NCBI RefSeq assembly: GCF_003865405.1
Contig: NZ_RQVQ01000005.1
Coordinates: 1 to 64,000 of the forward strand
DNA: 64,000 nucleotides
Source of the DNA: Paenimyroides tangerinum
GTDB lineage: Bacteria > Bacteroidota > Bacteroidia > Flavobacteriales > Flavobacteriaceae
Reading direction: 5' to 3'
The notes beneath the pieces are model-generated. The model made no database searches, had not been told where the DNA came from, and was given only the letters and a program-made list of their open reading frames with translations. A program made the translations under genes and the position numbers. Numbering within the stretch: the first letter of the stretch is position 1; every line of letters begins with the position of its first letter. Positions 45,144-54,693 of the stretch are shown here, piece after piece.

Positions 45144-46615
45144 TGACAAAAGGTTTTAGCATACAAAATTCATCTTTACGATTTAGGATTTTCATTTCGA
45201 TGATTTTTCTAACACTTGTTTCATCCGTATTGATTGGAATTGTTGCTATTTATCAATTCAAAGAAGAAGCCAAATCGTATCATCAAGACCGTTTACTTCG
45301 AAAAGAAAATTCCATAAACGAACATGTTAAGTTTGTTCTTGATAATACTTCATATCCATTAACGACAGAAAATTTACCGTTGATATTCAAAGATAAAATT
45401 CACGAATTATCAACCATTCACAGTTCTCAAATCAATATTCACGATTTAGAAGGTAATTTGATTATTTCATCTAAGGGAAATTTTAAAGTTGATGGAACAA
45501 ATCATTCTAAAATTTCGGATATTATTTTAAAAATTATTCGTTCTTCACCACAAAAACGTTTTGTCGATTTACGCTTATTAAACGGATACCGATTCCGTTC
45601 AGCATATAATTATATCGAAGATAATCAGTTTAAACCTTTGGGAATTATCAATCTTCCGTATAAAGAAGAAACCCAATTTTATGATGAAGAAATGCAAAGC
45701 TTCTTGATTCGTTTCGGTCAGATTTTTGTGTTTGTGTTTTTGATAGCAATTGTTTTAGCTTATTTTCTTTCGAGTTATATTACTAAAAATATTCAGTTGA
45801 TTAGTGACAAAATTCAAATGACTCAGCTTAATAAGAAGAATGAACGAATTAATGTTGCACACGCTTCAAGCGAAATTCTCACGTTGATTGATGCATATAA
45901 CACAATGGTTGATCAGTTGGAAGAAAGTGCGAAAAAATTAGCACAAAACGAACGTGAACACGCTTGGCGGGAAATGGCAAAACAAGTAGCGCACGAAATT
46001 AAAAATCCGTTAACTCCAATGCGATTAACCGTTCAAAGTTTTGAGCGTAGATTTAATCCAGAAGACCCAAATATTCGTGAAAAGCTAAAGGATTATTCGA
46101 ATACTTTGATTCAACAAATCGATACGATGACTTCGGTTGCTTCTGCTTTTTCAAACTTTGCTTCAATGCCAGCTCAAGAAAATGAAACATTGAATATTGT
46201 TGAAACTGTTGAATTGGCTTTGGATATATTCAATGAAGATTATGTTACTTTTGAATCTTCGGAAGAAGAAATAATTACTACTTTTGATAGAACGCAAATT
46301 GTTCGAATTATCAATAATTTGGTAAAAAATGCAATTCAAGCTATTCCAGAATATGAACCTTTTCCTTCAGTTAAAGTTAAGATTTATCGAACAGGAACTG
46401 ATGTTTGTATTGAAGTAAAAGATAACGGTAGCGGAATTCCGGTTGAAATCCGAAATCGAATTTTTGAACCACAATTCACAACTAAATCAAGTGGAATGGG
46501 ATTGGGATTAGCAATGATTAAAAATATGGTAGAATCTTATGGTGGAAACATTCATTTTGAAACTATTATTGATAAAGGAACAACTTTCTTTGTGAAATTA
46601 CCTATAACTAACTAA
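45143..46615 (+). CDS. Sensor histidine kinase, HAMP type
   Basis: 490 residues. TM1 is about 14-36 and TM2 about 190-212; between them lies a periplasmic sensor of about 150 residues without recognised fold. A HAMP-like linker follows, then HisKA with phospho-acceptor His in VAHEIKNPLTPMRL (about 286) and an HATPase_c domain (NLVKNAIQAIPEY, DNGSGIP, GMGLGLAMIKNM). No response regulator is adjacent, so it is an orphan here. It overlaps hemJ (TAATG), suggesting it shares the hemH transcript. Confidence 0.9.
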   Translation: MTKGFSIQNSSLRFRIFISMIFLTLVSSVLIGIVAIYQFKEEAKSYHQDRLLRKENSINEHVKFVLDNTSYPLTTENLPLIFKDKIHELSTIHSSQINIHDLEGNLIISSKGNFKVDGTNHSKISDIILKIIRSSPQKRFVDLRLLNGYRFRSAYNYIEDNQFKPLGIINLPYKEETQFYDEEMQSFLIRFGQIFVFVFLIAIVLAYFLSSYITKNIQLISDKIQMTQLNKKNERINVAHASSEILTLIDAYNTMVDQLEESAKKLAQNEREHAWREMAKQVAHEIKNPLTPMRLTVQSFERRFNPEDPNIREKLKDYSNTLIQQIDTMTSVASAFSNFASMPAQENETLNIVETVELALDIFNEDYVTFESSEEEIITTFDRTQIVRIINNLVKNAIQAIPEYEPFPSVKVKIYRTGTDVCIEVKDNGSGIPVEIRNRIFEPQFTTKSSGMGLGLAMIKNMVESYGGNIHFETIIDKGTTFFVKLPITN

Positions 46616-46626
46616 ATATATAAAAC

Positions 46627-47403
46627 ATGAATTTCGAAAATATTTTAATCGAAAAAGAAAATGCAATCAGTACGATTATTATCAATCGTCCTACAAAATT
46701 AAACGCTTTAAACAAAGCAACGATTGAAGAGTTACACCACGCTTTTAAATCTTTAAATGAAGATAAAGAAACTCGTGTAATCATCATTACAGGAAGTGGT
46801 GAAAAAGCTTTTGTTGCTGGAGCTGATATTTCTGAATTTGCAAGTTTTTCAACTTCAGAAGGAGCGCAATTAGCGGCCAAAGGGCAAGAATTATTGTTTG
46901 ATTACGTTCAGAATATGAACAAGCCGGTAATTGCTGCAGTAAACGGATTTGCTTTAGGTGGTGGTTTAGAATTGGCAATGGCTTCTCATTTCCGTGTGGC
47001 TTCAGATAATGCAAAAATGGGATTGCCAGAAGTTACTTTAGGAGTTATTCCTGGTTATGGAGGAACACAACGTTTACCTCAATTAGTAGGAAAAGGTCGT
47101 GCAATGGAAATGATTATGACGGCTCAAATGATTGATGCGCAAACGGCTTTAAATTACGGTTTAGTAAATCATGTAGTTACTCAAGAAGAGTTGTTAACTT
47201 TTACGAAAGGAATCGCAACTAAAATCGCTAAAAATTCTCCAAATGCAATCAAAGAAGCAATTGCTGCGGTTAATGATAATTTCAAAGACGGTGTAAACGG
47301 TTTTGAAACTGAAATTAAAAACTTCGGAGCTTGTTTCGGAACTGCCGATTTCATTGAAGGAACAACCGCTTTCTTAGAAAAAAGAAAAGCTGAGTTTAAA
47401 TAA
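46627..47403 (+). CDS. Enoyl-CoA hydratase/isomerase (crotonase family)
   Basis: 258 residues. FVAGADISEF (oxyanion-hole segment), GFALGGGLELAMASH with catalytic Glu near residue 110 and LPEVTLGVIPGYGGTQRL with the second Glu near 140 indicate an active hydratase of the short-chain type. It would hydrate enoyl-CoA in beta-oxidation or a related route. It starts 11 bases after the kinase. No thiolase or dehydrogenase lies near. Confidence 0.9.
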   Translation: MNFENILIEKENAISTIIINRPTKLNALNKATIEELHHAFKSLNEDKETRVIIITGSGEKAFVAGADISEFASFSTSEGAQLAAKGQELLFDYVQNMNKPVIAAVNGFALGGGLELAMASHFRVASDNAKMGLPEVTLGVIPGYGGTQRLPQLVGKGRAMEMIMTAQMIDAQTALNYGLVNHVVTQEELLTFTKGIATKIAKNSPNAIKEAIAAVNDNFKDGVNGFETEIKNFGACFGTADFIEGTTAFLEKRKAEFK

Positions 47404-47420
47404 GATTTCAATATGTCATA

Positions 47421-47452
47421 AAAAACCTCAAAACGAAAGTTTTGAGGTTTTG
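47421..47452. terminator. Bidirectional terminator
   Basis: A 12-bp stem AAACCTCAAAAC / GTTTTGAGGTTT with a GAAA loop, between the convergent hydratase and pyk genes. Confidence 0.9.
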
Positions 47453-47470
47453 TGTTTTATAAAATATATT

Positions 47471-48901
47471 TTATGCAATTTCAGAAACACGAATAGTATT
47501 CACCATTCCCTTTTCGATAATTGGCATCGAAGCTAAACTAATTGTAAAATCACCAGATTTAACGTAGTTGTGTTCTTTGGCAATATCGTTAATATCTTCA
47601 ATTGTGATATCTGTACTTTCATATTTGTCATACCAAAAAGCGGTAACTCCCCAAAGTAAACTCAATTGAGTTAACATATTTTTGTTAGATGTAAAAGCTA
47701 AAATATGAGCTTTCGGTCTCCAAGCAGAAATTTGAAAAGCTGTATAACCCGAATTTGTTAACGTGTTAATCGTTTTCGCTTCAATATCATTAGCTAAAAT
47801 GGCAGCATGTAAACAAATAGCTTTGGTTAAGAAACGATTTGTTTTGATTTTTGGATCGGTAACTGCTAGTTTGATTAAATCCGAATCTTCAACGCTCAAA
47901 ATAATTTGGGACATTTTATCGATTACTTGCACAGGATAATTTCCTACAGAAGTTTCTCCAGAAAGCATTACCGCATCAGCTCCGTCCATAACAGAGTTTG
48001 CGACATCATTAACTTCTGCACGTGTTGGTGTTAAGCTTGTAATCATCGTTTCCATCATTTGTGTTGCAATGATAACCGGAATACGAGCTGTTTTTGCTTT
48101 AATAACTAATTTTTTCTGAATTAAAGGAACTTCTTGAGCTGGAATTTCAACACCCAAATCTCCACGAGCAACCATCAATCCATCACAATGAGAAATGATA
48201 TCGTCAATGTTTTCAACAGCTTCTGGTTTTTCGATTTTTGCAATAACTGGTATTTTGTATTCAGAATGTTCTCTGATGATTTTGTGTAAATCTTCTAAAT
48301 CTTCTGAAGTTCTTACAAACGAAAGTGCCATCCAATCTACTTTCAAGCCAGCTGCAAAAATGGCATCTTTGATGTCTTTTTCAGTCAAAGCTGGTAAAGA
48401 AACTTTTGTATTTGGAAGATTAACTCCTTTTTTAGATTTCAAAGGACCACCTTGAATTACTTTCGTTTTCACTTCTGTGTTTTTATCAGTCGCTAAAACT
48501 TCAAACATCAATTTTCCGTCATCAAGTAAAATAGTTTCACCTGGATTTACATCTTTCGGAAATTGTTTGTAATTCATATAAACACGATTTGCATCGCCTT
48601 GGAATTCTTTCTCAGTCGAAAATGTAATTTCATCACCTGGTTTTAAAACCACATCTTCTTTCATTACACCAACACGTAATTTAGGACCTTGTAAATCGGC
48701 TAAAATTGCAGTGTTGTATTTATGCGTTTCATTTAATTCGCGAATTATGTTTACTTTTTCTTCAATGTCAGCATAATCTGCATGAGAAAAATTGATTCTA
48801 AAAACATTAACTCCAGCTTCAATCATTTTTTGAATAGTTTCTTTAGTGCTGCAAGCAGGGCCTAAAGTTGCTACAATTTTTGTTTTTTTTCTTAATAACA
48901 T
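47471..48901 (-). CDS. pyk: Pyruvate kinase
   Basis: 476 residues. RINFSHADYAD (about 36), KIEKPEAVENIDDII (active-site Lys about 223), MVARGDLGVEIPAQEVPLIQKK and MDGADAVMLSGETSVGNYPV are all present. It makes pyruvate and ATP from phosphoenolpyruvate. It is the last gene of the minus-strand string acpP-fabF-rnc-IPExxxVDY-pyk; 2 bases separate it from the gene before. Confidence 0.97.
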   Translation of the reverse strand: MLLRKKTKIVATLGPACSTKETIQKMIEAGVNVFRINFSHADYADIEEKVNIIRELNETHKYNTAILADLQGPKLRVGVMKEDVVLKPGDEITFSTEKEFQGDANRVYMNYKQFPKDVNPGETILLDDGKLMFEVLATDKNTEVKTKVIQGGPLKSKKGVNLPNTKVSLPALTEKDIKDAIFAAGLKVDWMALSFVRTSEDLEDLHKIIREHSEYKIPVIAKIEKPEAVENIDDIISHCDGLMVARGDLGVEIPAQEVPLIQKKLVIKAKTARIPVIIATQMMETMITSLTPTRAEVNDVANSVMDGADAVMLSGETSVGNYPVQVIDKMSQIILSVEDSDLIKLAVTDPKIKTNRFLTKAICLHAAILANDIEAKTINTLTNSGYTAFQISAWRPKAHILAFTSNKNMLTQLSLLWGVTAFWYDKYESTDITIEDINDIAKEHNYVKSGDFTISLASMPIIEKGMVNTIRVSEIA

Positions 48902-48903
48902 AT

Positions 48904-49407
48904 TTAAAATATTAAATTGTTTATCGATTTTATTTGTTCTGTATCAGCTAAATATACAGTTGATATGTGCTTTAAATTACTTAGTTTTGAAATAAACGAA
49001 TCGATATCATAATAATCATCAATTTCGTCAATCTTTAATAGATAATCGAATTTGTTTAGTTCAGGAATCAAATTGATTTGCGAACTAAATTTATGGTCGA
49101 TTTCTGTAAATAACGAGTTTTTTTGAGAGGTATTATTTTGAATAAAGGATTTGTTTTGAACCAAACTCCAGATTAAATCATTTCTAGAATCTTCAAATAT
49201 GAAATGGCTAAAACTTCCAGTTCCAGTTTCGTTTGTAAATTCAATTTCTACGGGTTCTTTGATAAAGCGCATTTCTAACATTTTATTTAATGTAAATGCG
49301 ACTTTATAATCTTCGAGATGTGTTTGTATAGCAATAAGTTTGAATTCCTCAAATGAGAATTCATCTAAACTTAATTTTACTATATTTTTTGATTTTTGGA
49401 TTGCCAT
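48904..49407 (-). CDS. IPExxxVDY family protein
   Basis: 167 residues named by its motif, here IPELNKFDYLLKID (about residue 118), so the variant Phe replaces Val. I recall this protein as a Bacteroidota-restricted family located between rnc and pyk; the function is unknown. No signal or membrane segment. It lies 73 bases after rnc and 2 bases before pyk. Function should not be assumed from position. Confidence 0.8.
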   Translation of the reverse strand: MAIQKSKNIVKLSLDEFSFEEFKLIAIQTHLEDYKVAFTLNKMLEMRFIKEPVEIEFTNETGTGSFSHFIFEDSRNDLIWSLVQNKSFIQNNTSQKNSLFTEIDHKFSSQINLIPELNKFDYLLKIDEIDDYYDIDSFISKLSNLKHISTVYLADTEQIKSINNLIF

Positions 49408-49480
49408 TACAAATTACTCTTTTACAAAATTACTACAAATAAGTAAGTTTAATTATAAAAAAGTAATAAAAAACAATTCC

Positions 49481-50227
49481 TTAATATTTAGGTTTGAAGT
49501 TTTCTTGTAATGCAAAATAAGCACGTTGAGCGGCTTTTTCTTCAGCTTTTTTCTTTGAAGTTGCTCTTGCTCTTGCAATAATTGATTCGTTGAAATATAA
49601 ACGTACTGCAAAATATTTTGTATTCTCACAGCCATCATCTTCATATGAATCGAATTTGAAAGTCTTTTTTTGTTTTTGACAATATTCTATGAATAAACTC
49701 TTGTAGCTAGTTATTTTGCCTTCAAGCTTTTCGATATCTTCAAGTTTAACCAAAATATTTTTTTTGATGAATTCTTCGCAAAAGAAAAATCCTTTATCTA
49801 AATAAATAGCACCGATTAGCGCTTCTAAAATATTACCATAAATATTTTCTCCAAATTGATTTTTTTGGATTTTACTTTGTAATAAATCGATAAGTTTAAG
49901 TTCTTTTCCTAAAGTGTTTAGGTTTTCACGGCTTACGATTTTAGAACGCATTTTGGTAAGGTAGCCTTCGTCACCATTTGGTGAAGCGTGAAATAAATGA
50001 GAAGCAGTAACGGTTCCTAAAATGGCATCGCCTAAAAATTCTAATCGTTCGTAACTTATTTGATGACCTTTTTCGTCAATCTTGTTTGCTGAACGATGTG
50101 TAAAAGCTTGTTCGTAATAGGTAATATTACTTGGAGAGAATTGTAATAAAACGGAAAGTTTTTGGAAAAGAATCCCGCCTTCAACTGGGCGAGATTCTTT
50201 TTTAAATATATTAAATAAGAAATTCAT
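49481..50227 (-). CDS. rnc: Ribonuclease III
   Basis: 248 residues. The signature ERLEFLGDAILGTV (about 62-75) and the metal-binding Glu in NILEALIGAIYLDKG are present, followed by a C-terminal double-stranded-RNA-binding domain (about 175-245, ending SKKKAEEKAAQRAYFAL). It processes rRNA and structured mRNA. It lies 10 bases after fabF. Confidence 0.95.
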   Translation of the reverse strand: MNFLFNIFKKESRPVEGGILFQKLSVLLQFSPSNITYYEQAFTHRSANKIDEKGHQISYERLEFLGDAILGTVTASHLFHASPNGDEGYLTKMRSKIVSRENLNTLGKELKLIDLLQSKIQKNQFGENIYGNILEALIGAIYLDKGFFFCEEFIKKNILVKLEDIEKLEGKITSYKSLFIEYCQKQKKTFKFDSYEDDGCENTKYFAVRLYFNESIIARARATSKKKAEEKAAQRAYFALQENFKPKY

Positions 50228-50237
50228 TTAAGAAATC

Positions 50238-51491
50238 TTAGATATCTAATTTTTTTACTAAAACACAAGCATTGTGACCTCCGAATCCGAAAGTATTACT
50301 CATTACCACTTTCATGTCGCGTTTTTGAGCTACATTAAAAGTAAGATTTAGTTTGTTATCAATGTTTTCATCATCCGTGAAATGGTTGATTGTTGGAGGC
50401 ACGATTCCGTGTTTGATTGAAAGAATACAAGAAATAGCTTCAACAGCTCCTGTCGCTCCTAACAAGTGACCTGTCATTGATTTTGTTGAATTGATATTCA
50501 AATTGTAAGCATGTTCTCCAAAAACCTGTTTGATAGCTTTTGTTTCAGCAATATCACCAAGTGGAGTAGAAGTTCCATGTAAGTTAATTCCATCTACATC
50601 TGAAGGTTGTAAACCAGCATCACGTAAACAGTTAATCATTACATTTTTAGCTCCTAATCCTTCTGGATGTGGTGCAGTAATATGATGTGCATCAGCAGAC
50701 ATTCCGCCTCCCCCAATTTCGCAGTATATTTTTGCTCCACGTGCAACAGCATGTTCGTATTCTTCTAAAATCAAAGTTCCAGAACCTTCACCTAAAACAA
50801 AACCATCACGGTCTTTATCCATAGGTCTTGAAGCTGTTTTTGGATCATCGTTTCTTGTTGAAAGTGCGTGCATTGCGTTGAAACCTCCCATTCCTGCAAT
50901 AGTAACAGCTGCTTCAGAACCACCTGTGATGATTACGTCTGCTTGTCCTAAACGGATGTAATTAAAAGCGTCAATTATTGCATTTGTAGAAGAAGCACAA
51001 GCAGAAACAGTAGTGAAGTTTGGACCTCTAAATCCGTATTTCATTGAAATGTGTCCACCTGCAATATCAGCAATCATTTTTGGTATGAAGAAAGGATTAA
51101 ATTTTGGAGTTCCATTTCCTTCATTGAAGTTTGTAACTTCGTCTTGGAAAGTTTGTAAACCACCAATTCCTGATCCCCAAATAACTCCAGCACGATCTAA
51201 ATCTAATTTTTCTAAGTCAAAGTTGGCATCAGCCATTGCTTCCATAGTACTGACTAGGGCATATTGCGCATAGCGATCCATTTTTCTAGCTTCTTTTCTA
51301 TCTATAAATTCTTCAACATTGAAGTTTTTTACTTCACATGCAAATTGTGTTTTAAAGTTTGAAGCATCGAAATGAGTGATTGGTGCAGCTCCACTAACTC
51401 CATTTATTAATCCATTCCAAAACTCTTGGATGTTATTTCCAATTGGTGTAAGTGCGCCTAAACCTGTAACAACTACTCGCTTTAAGTTCAT
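50238..51491 (-). CDS. fabF: 3-oxoacyl-ACP synthase II
   Basis: 417 residues. The catalytic Cys is Cys165 in VSACASSTNA; the two His lie in NLHGTSTPLGD (about 304) and STKSMTGHLLGATG (about 340). It elongates fatty acyl-ACP. It follows acpP with a 188-base gap that contains two hairpins (51533-51567 and 51637-51684) and so may be made in smaller amount than AcpP. Confidence 0.97.
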   Translation of the reverse strand: MNLKRVVVTGLGALTPIGNNIQEFWNGLINGVSGAAPITHFDASNFKTQFACEVKNFNVEEFIDRKEARKMDRYAQYALVSTMEAMADANFDLEKLDLDRAGVIWGSGIGGLQTFQDEVTNFNEGNGTPKFNPFFIPKMIADIAGGHISMKYGFRGPNFTTVSACASSTNAIIDAFNYIRLGQADVIITGGSEAAVTIAGMGGFNAMHALSTRNDDPKTASRPMDKDRDGFVLGEGSGTLILEEYEHAVARGAKIYCEIGGGGMSADAHHITAPHPEGLGAKNVMINCLRDAGLQPSDVDGINLHGTSTPLGDIAETKAIKQVFGEHAYNLNINSTKSMTGHLLGATGAVEAISCILSIKHGIVPPTINHFTDDENIDNKLNLTFNVAQKRDMKVVMSNTFGFGGHNACVLVKKLDI

Positions 51492-51532
51492 ATAATAATT
51501 TTTTATTATCGTTTATTTATTAAAAAAGGAAA

Positions 51533-51567
51533 CCCAGCGTTTCGTAAATGATATTAGAAACATTGGG
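51533..51567 (-). terminator. Terminator-like hairpin in the fabF leader
   Basis: On the minus strand, CCCAATGTTTC pairs with GAAACGCTGGG (11 bp, one mismatch, one G-T) around a 13-base loop, followed by a T run (TTTCCTTTTTT). It could end transcription 40 bases before fabF, giving partial attenuation. Confidence 0.5.
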
Positions 51568-51636
51568 CTGCTATTTTCATTTGATTGTTACCAATCTTTG
51601 TTCTTTCTTTTAATTAAAGCTTATGCTTTTTTTAAA

Positions 51637-51684
51637 AATAATAACACTCACGTGCTTTCACACGTGAGCAATGCTGTTATTATT
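51637..51684 (-). terminator. Terminator-like hairpin after acpP
   Basis: An inner 8-bp stem CTCACGTG / CACGTGAG with a 6-base loop lies within an outer 10-bp AATAATAACA / TGTTATTATT stem; the outer arm contains the acpP stop codon. A short T run follows on the minus strand. Confidence 0.7.
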
Positions 51685-51916
51685 TCTTAGCTTCTTCGAT
51701 GTAAGAGATAGCTTGACCAACTGTAGCAATGTTTTCTGCTTGATCATCTGGGATTTGAATATCAAATTCTTTTTCAAATTCCATGATAAGCTCAACAGTG
51801 TCTAATGAATCAGCCCCTAAATCATTAGTGAAGCTTGCTTCAACTACAACTTCGTTTTCGTCAACACCTAATTTGTCAACGATAATCGCTTTTACTCTTG
51901 ATGCAATGTCTGACAT
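51680..51916 (-). CDS. acpP: Acyl carrier protein
   Basis: 78 residues, acidic, with the phosphopantetheine-attachment Ser37 in [10 protein letters not shown]. It carries growing chains in fatty-acid synthesis and works with FabF encoded next to it and FabH and AccB encoded elsewhere in this window. Expression is likely driven by the promoter and palindrome at 51945-51982. Confidence 0.97.
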   Translation of the reverse strand: MSDIASRVKAIIVDKLGVDENEVVVEASFTNDLGADSLDTVELIMEFEKEFDIQIPDDQAENIATVGQAISYIEEAKK

Positions 51917-51944
51917 AATCTTTTAATTTTAAGTTTAATTTACG

Positions 51945-51978
51945 GCGGTAAAGGTATAAAACCTAATTTAATTACCGC
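51945..51978. repeat. Inverted repeat over the acpP promoter
   Basis: Outer arms GCGGTAA (51945-51951) and TTACCGC (51972-51978), with an inner AGGT / ACCT pair (51952-51955 and 51961-51964). It lies 29 bases before acpP. Candidate operator or leader hairpin. Confidence 0.5.
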
Positions 51979-51982
51979 ACAA
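51949..51982 (-). promoter_or_regulatory. Candidate acpP promoter
   Basis: Minus strand: TTG (51982-51980), 23-base gap, TACCTTTA (51956-51949), one base off the -7 consensus TAnnTTTG. It overlaps the inverted repeat at 51945-51978. Confidence 0.4.
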
Positions 51983-52114
51983 AAAATGATTTTTGTAACT
52001 GCGAAATTAAAAAAATAATTAATACTTCCCAGAGTTTTTTATCGTTTTGTCGTTTATTATTCTTTTTTTTGCAGTCACAATTGACTCTTTTTATAACACA
52101 ATTTTTTTTAACGA

Positions 52115-52675
52115 ATGAAAAACATCGTTTTATTTGCCTCTGGTTCAGGAACTAATGTAGAAAATATTATTGAATATTTCAAGGATATTGACGTAAAAAA
52201 TAATTTTTTTGTATTCACAAATAATCCAGATGCATTTGTGATTGAACGTGCAAAAAAATTAGATGTTCCTTATTTTGTTTTTAATAAACAAGGTTTGAAA
52301 GATGGTGCTGTTTTACATAAAATCATGGAAATTAATCCAGATTTAATTGTTTTGGCTGGGTTTTTATTAATGTTTCCTGCTTCAATCATAGAAAAACATC
52401 CTAATAAGGTAATTAATATTCATCCTGCTTTACTTCCTAAATATGGAGGAAAAGGTATGTATGGAATGCGCGTTCATGAAGCTGTTGTTGCAAATAAAGA
52501 ATCAGAAACTGGAATTACGATTCATTATGTAAATGAAAAATATGATGAAGGAGCAATTATTTTTCAAGCTAAAACTAATATTGAGCCTGATTTTTCTCCA
52601 CAAGATGTCGCAAATGCAATTCATAAATTAGAATATGAATATTTTCCTAAAGTAATTTCTGATTTACTTACTTAG
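52115..52675 (+). CDS. purN: Phosphoribosylglycinamide formyltransferase
   Basis: 186 residues, typical GART size. FASGSGTNVENIIEYF at the start binds phosphoribosylglycinamide, and NIHPALLPKYGGKGMYG with Asn/His plus the Asp in NEKYDEGAIIF (about 138) form the catalytic site. It performs the third step of purine synthesis and is functionally linked to purF at 60598, though eight kilobases away. It is divergent from acpP. Confidence 0.95.
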   Translation: MKNIVLFASGSGTNVENIIEYFKDIDVKNNFFVFTNNPDAFVIERAKKLDVPYFVFNKQGLKDGAVLHKIMEINPDLIVLAGFLLMFPASIIEKHPNKVINIHPALLPKYGGKGMYGMRVHEAVVANKESETGITIHYVNEKYDEGAIIFQAKTNIEPDFSPQDVANAIHKLEYEYFPKVISDLLT

Positions 52676-52749
52676 TCTATATTCTAAATTTTTATAATAA
52701 TATTTTTTTCCTAAAAGTTGTGTTTCATTTGTTTGAATCACAGCTTTTT

Positions 52750-52781
52750 TTGATTTTAAGTTAAAATTTTTAATACATTTG
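52750..52781 (+). promoter_or_regulatory. Promoter of the LytS-like kinase gene
   Basis: TTG (52750-52752), 21 bases, TACATTTG (52774-52781). It lies 22 bases before the ATG at 52804 but only 7 before an earlier TTG codon, which supports the ATG as the start. Confidence 0.65.
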
Positions 52782-52803
52782 CTTTTAATTGTTAAAAGTA
52801 CAT

Positions 52804-54690
52804 ATGAAAATATATTTCATTTCTTTTTGTGTTATTTTTTTTATTTTTTTTGGCTGTGTTGATAAAAATGCAAAAGATGATGTTTTGACTACTGCGCAAC
52901 TTAATCATTCTGAAGATTATTATCTAAAAAAAATTCAATCTTTAGATACAATTCCTTTTTCTAAAAGAGAAGATTTTTTACAAAAAATACTTACCGATTT
53001 TGATGATATTTCGAATAAAGATACTATTCAGATTTATAATATAATTAAGTCTATACATTTTTCGAATATCAACAACCGTGATAGTGTCATTCTTCATTTA
53101 AACCGAATTAAAGGAAAAAATGAAATAAAAGTTTTGGAATTTTTATATAGATACAAATACGAGACTTATGGAAGCGATAAAATTTCTTATCAGAAAATCG
53201 ATTCGCTGTACAGAATATTACATATTGCAGAAAATCATAATAGTAAGTTTACTCATTTGTTGTATGATGAATTGGCTCGAGCTTATTTTCAAAATGAAGA
53301 TTCTGAAAAAGCTTTAGAATATACCAAGCTTTATTTTGAAAACACTCCGTTTAAAAATAACGAAAAAGTCATGCAACGCTATTTTGATATTCGTGTTATT
53401 ATTGCTATCAGATTAGAAAATCTGGATGAAATGCTGACTTATATGGATAAGGCACGTGAATTAGCTTTTCATTTAAATGATACGATTGCTATTGCTAGAG
53501 CTTATGACTACAAATCGCAATATTTTATGAAAACGAATCAATTCAGTAAGTCTGTTAAAGCAGCTCAGAGGAGTTTTGCGTTTCATAAAAAAACAAACTT
53601 ATTAAGTAATGCTGTTTATCACAATCTAGCATTTAGTTTCTTGAAAGATAAACAACCAGATTCGGCTATTTATTATTTAAATGCTGGGCAAAAATTTTTG
53701 AAAGAAAACGACATTCCGTCTGATATTAGTGGTTATTATCGATTGTTAAAAGATGTTTATCTATTCAAAAAGGATTATGAAACTGTGGTGAAAATTCATG
53801 ATACGTTACTTAATCTTACCCATGTAAATCAGATTAAAGTAAAGAATGATAAAATCGCTGAGCTTGAATTGAAACTGAAAACCGAGAAAAAGGACAATGA
53901 TATTAAAGTTCTTATAGAAACAAATAGTTTAAATCAACAAGTGATTTTACAGCAAAAATGGCTTTTGATTATAGGTGGTTTAATTTTGATTGTGATTTCT
54001 GTTTTGATTTACAATACATATAGTAAAAAATTACTTAAAGAGAAAAATGAAAAATTAGAGATTGATAAAAAACGTTATCTGTTGGAGCAAAAGGCAAGAC
54101 AATCTCAGTTAAATCCGCATTTTATTTATAATGCAATTACCAATATGCAAGGACTTATTATGACGGATAAAAAAATGGAAGCGAATGTTTATTTGGTTGC
54201 TTTGTCTAAATATATTCGGGATGTTTTGGAATTAAATCGTCAGGAGTTTGTGAATTTGGATGATAAAATAAATGCGATTGAAAATTATTTAAAATTGCAA
54301 CAAATGCGTTATGAGAATGTTTTTGATTATAAAATAAATATCAATATTCAATCTGAAGATTTGTTGATTCCGCCTATGATTGTTCAACCTTTTATTGAAA
54401 ATTCTATCGAACATGGTTTCAAAAATATCGAACATAAAGGTTTGTTAGAAATCGATATCGAAGAAAGAGAAAATCAATTATATATTAAAATTCTAGATAA
54501 TGGTTCAGGGAAAGGCGTTGATTCAATTACAGGAAAAAAATCACTTTCAAGAATCATTACTCAAGAACGTTTTGATTTGATTTTTAATCAAGATGGAAAA
54601 AGGAATGCGTTTTTCGAAGCTCGTCCGTTTAATGAAAATGACGTTTCTGGTTACATCGTTGAAATTTTCTTACCAATTATAAAAAGCTAA
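52804..54690 (+). CDS. LytS-type sensor histidine kinase with TPR region, lipoprotein-like N-terminus
   Basis: 628 residues from the ATG. An alternative TTG start at 52789 is too near the promoter. The N-terminus has a hydrophobic stretch ending FFGC, a likely lipobox. About 40-370 are helical TPR-like repeats (for example KALEYTKLYFENTPF, DSAIYYLNAGQKFL). One membrane helix (about 388-407) is followed by a short coiled coil, then His_kinase with SQLNPHFIYNAI and an ATPase end (NSIEHGFKNI, DNGSGKG). It senses an extracytoplasmic signal and acts on the LytTR protein encoded 3 bases after it. Confidence 0.88.
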   Translation: MKIYFISFCVIFFIFFGCVDKNAKDDVLTTAQLNHSEDYYLKKIQSLDTIPFSKREDFLQKILTDFDDISNKDTIQIYNIIKSIHFSNINNRDSVILHLNRIKGKNEIKVLEFLYRYKYETYGSDKISYQKIDSLYRILHIAENHNSKFTHLLYDELARAYFQNEDSEKALEYTKLYFENTPFKNNEKVMQRYFDIRVIIAIRLENLDEMLTYMDKARELAFHLNDTIAIARAYDYKSQYFMKTNQFSKSVKAAQRSFAFHKKTNLLSNAVYHNLAFSFLKDKQPDSAIYYLNAGQKFLKENDIPSDISGYYRLLKDVYLFKKDYETVVKIHDTLLNLTHVNQIKVKNDKIAELELKLKTEKKDNDIKVLIETNSLNQQVILQQKWLLIIGGLILIVISVLIYNTYSKKLLKEKNEKLEIDKKRYLLEQKARQSQLNPHFIYNAITNMQGLIMTDKKMEANVYLVALSKYIRDVLELNRQEFVNLDDKINAIENYLKLQQMRYENVFDYKININIQSEDLLIPPMIVQPFIENSIEHGFKNIEHKGLLEIDIEERENQLYIKILDNGSGKGVDSITGKKSLSRIITQERFDLIFNQDGKRNAFFEARPFNENDVSGYIVEIFLPIIKS

Positions 54691-54693
54691 TTT

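Noticed and set aside
46608..46880. 90-residue minus-strand open frame over the enoyl-CoA hydratase start
   Set aside because: It lies opposite the conserved N-terminus of the crotonase gene, so it is a shadow.
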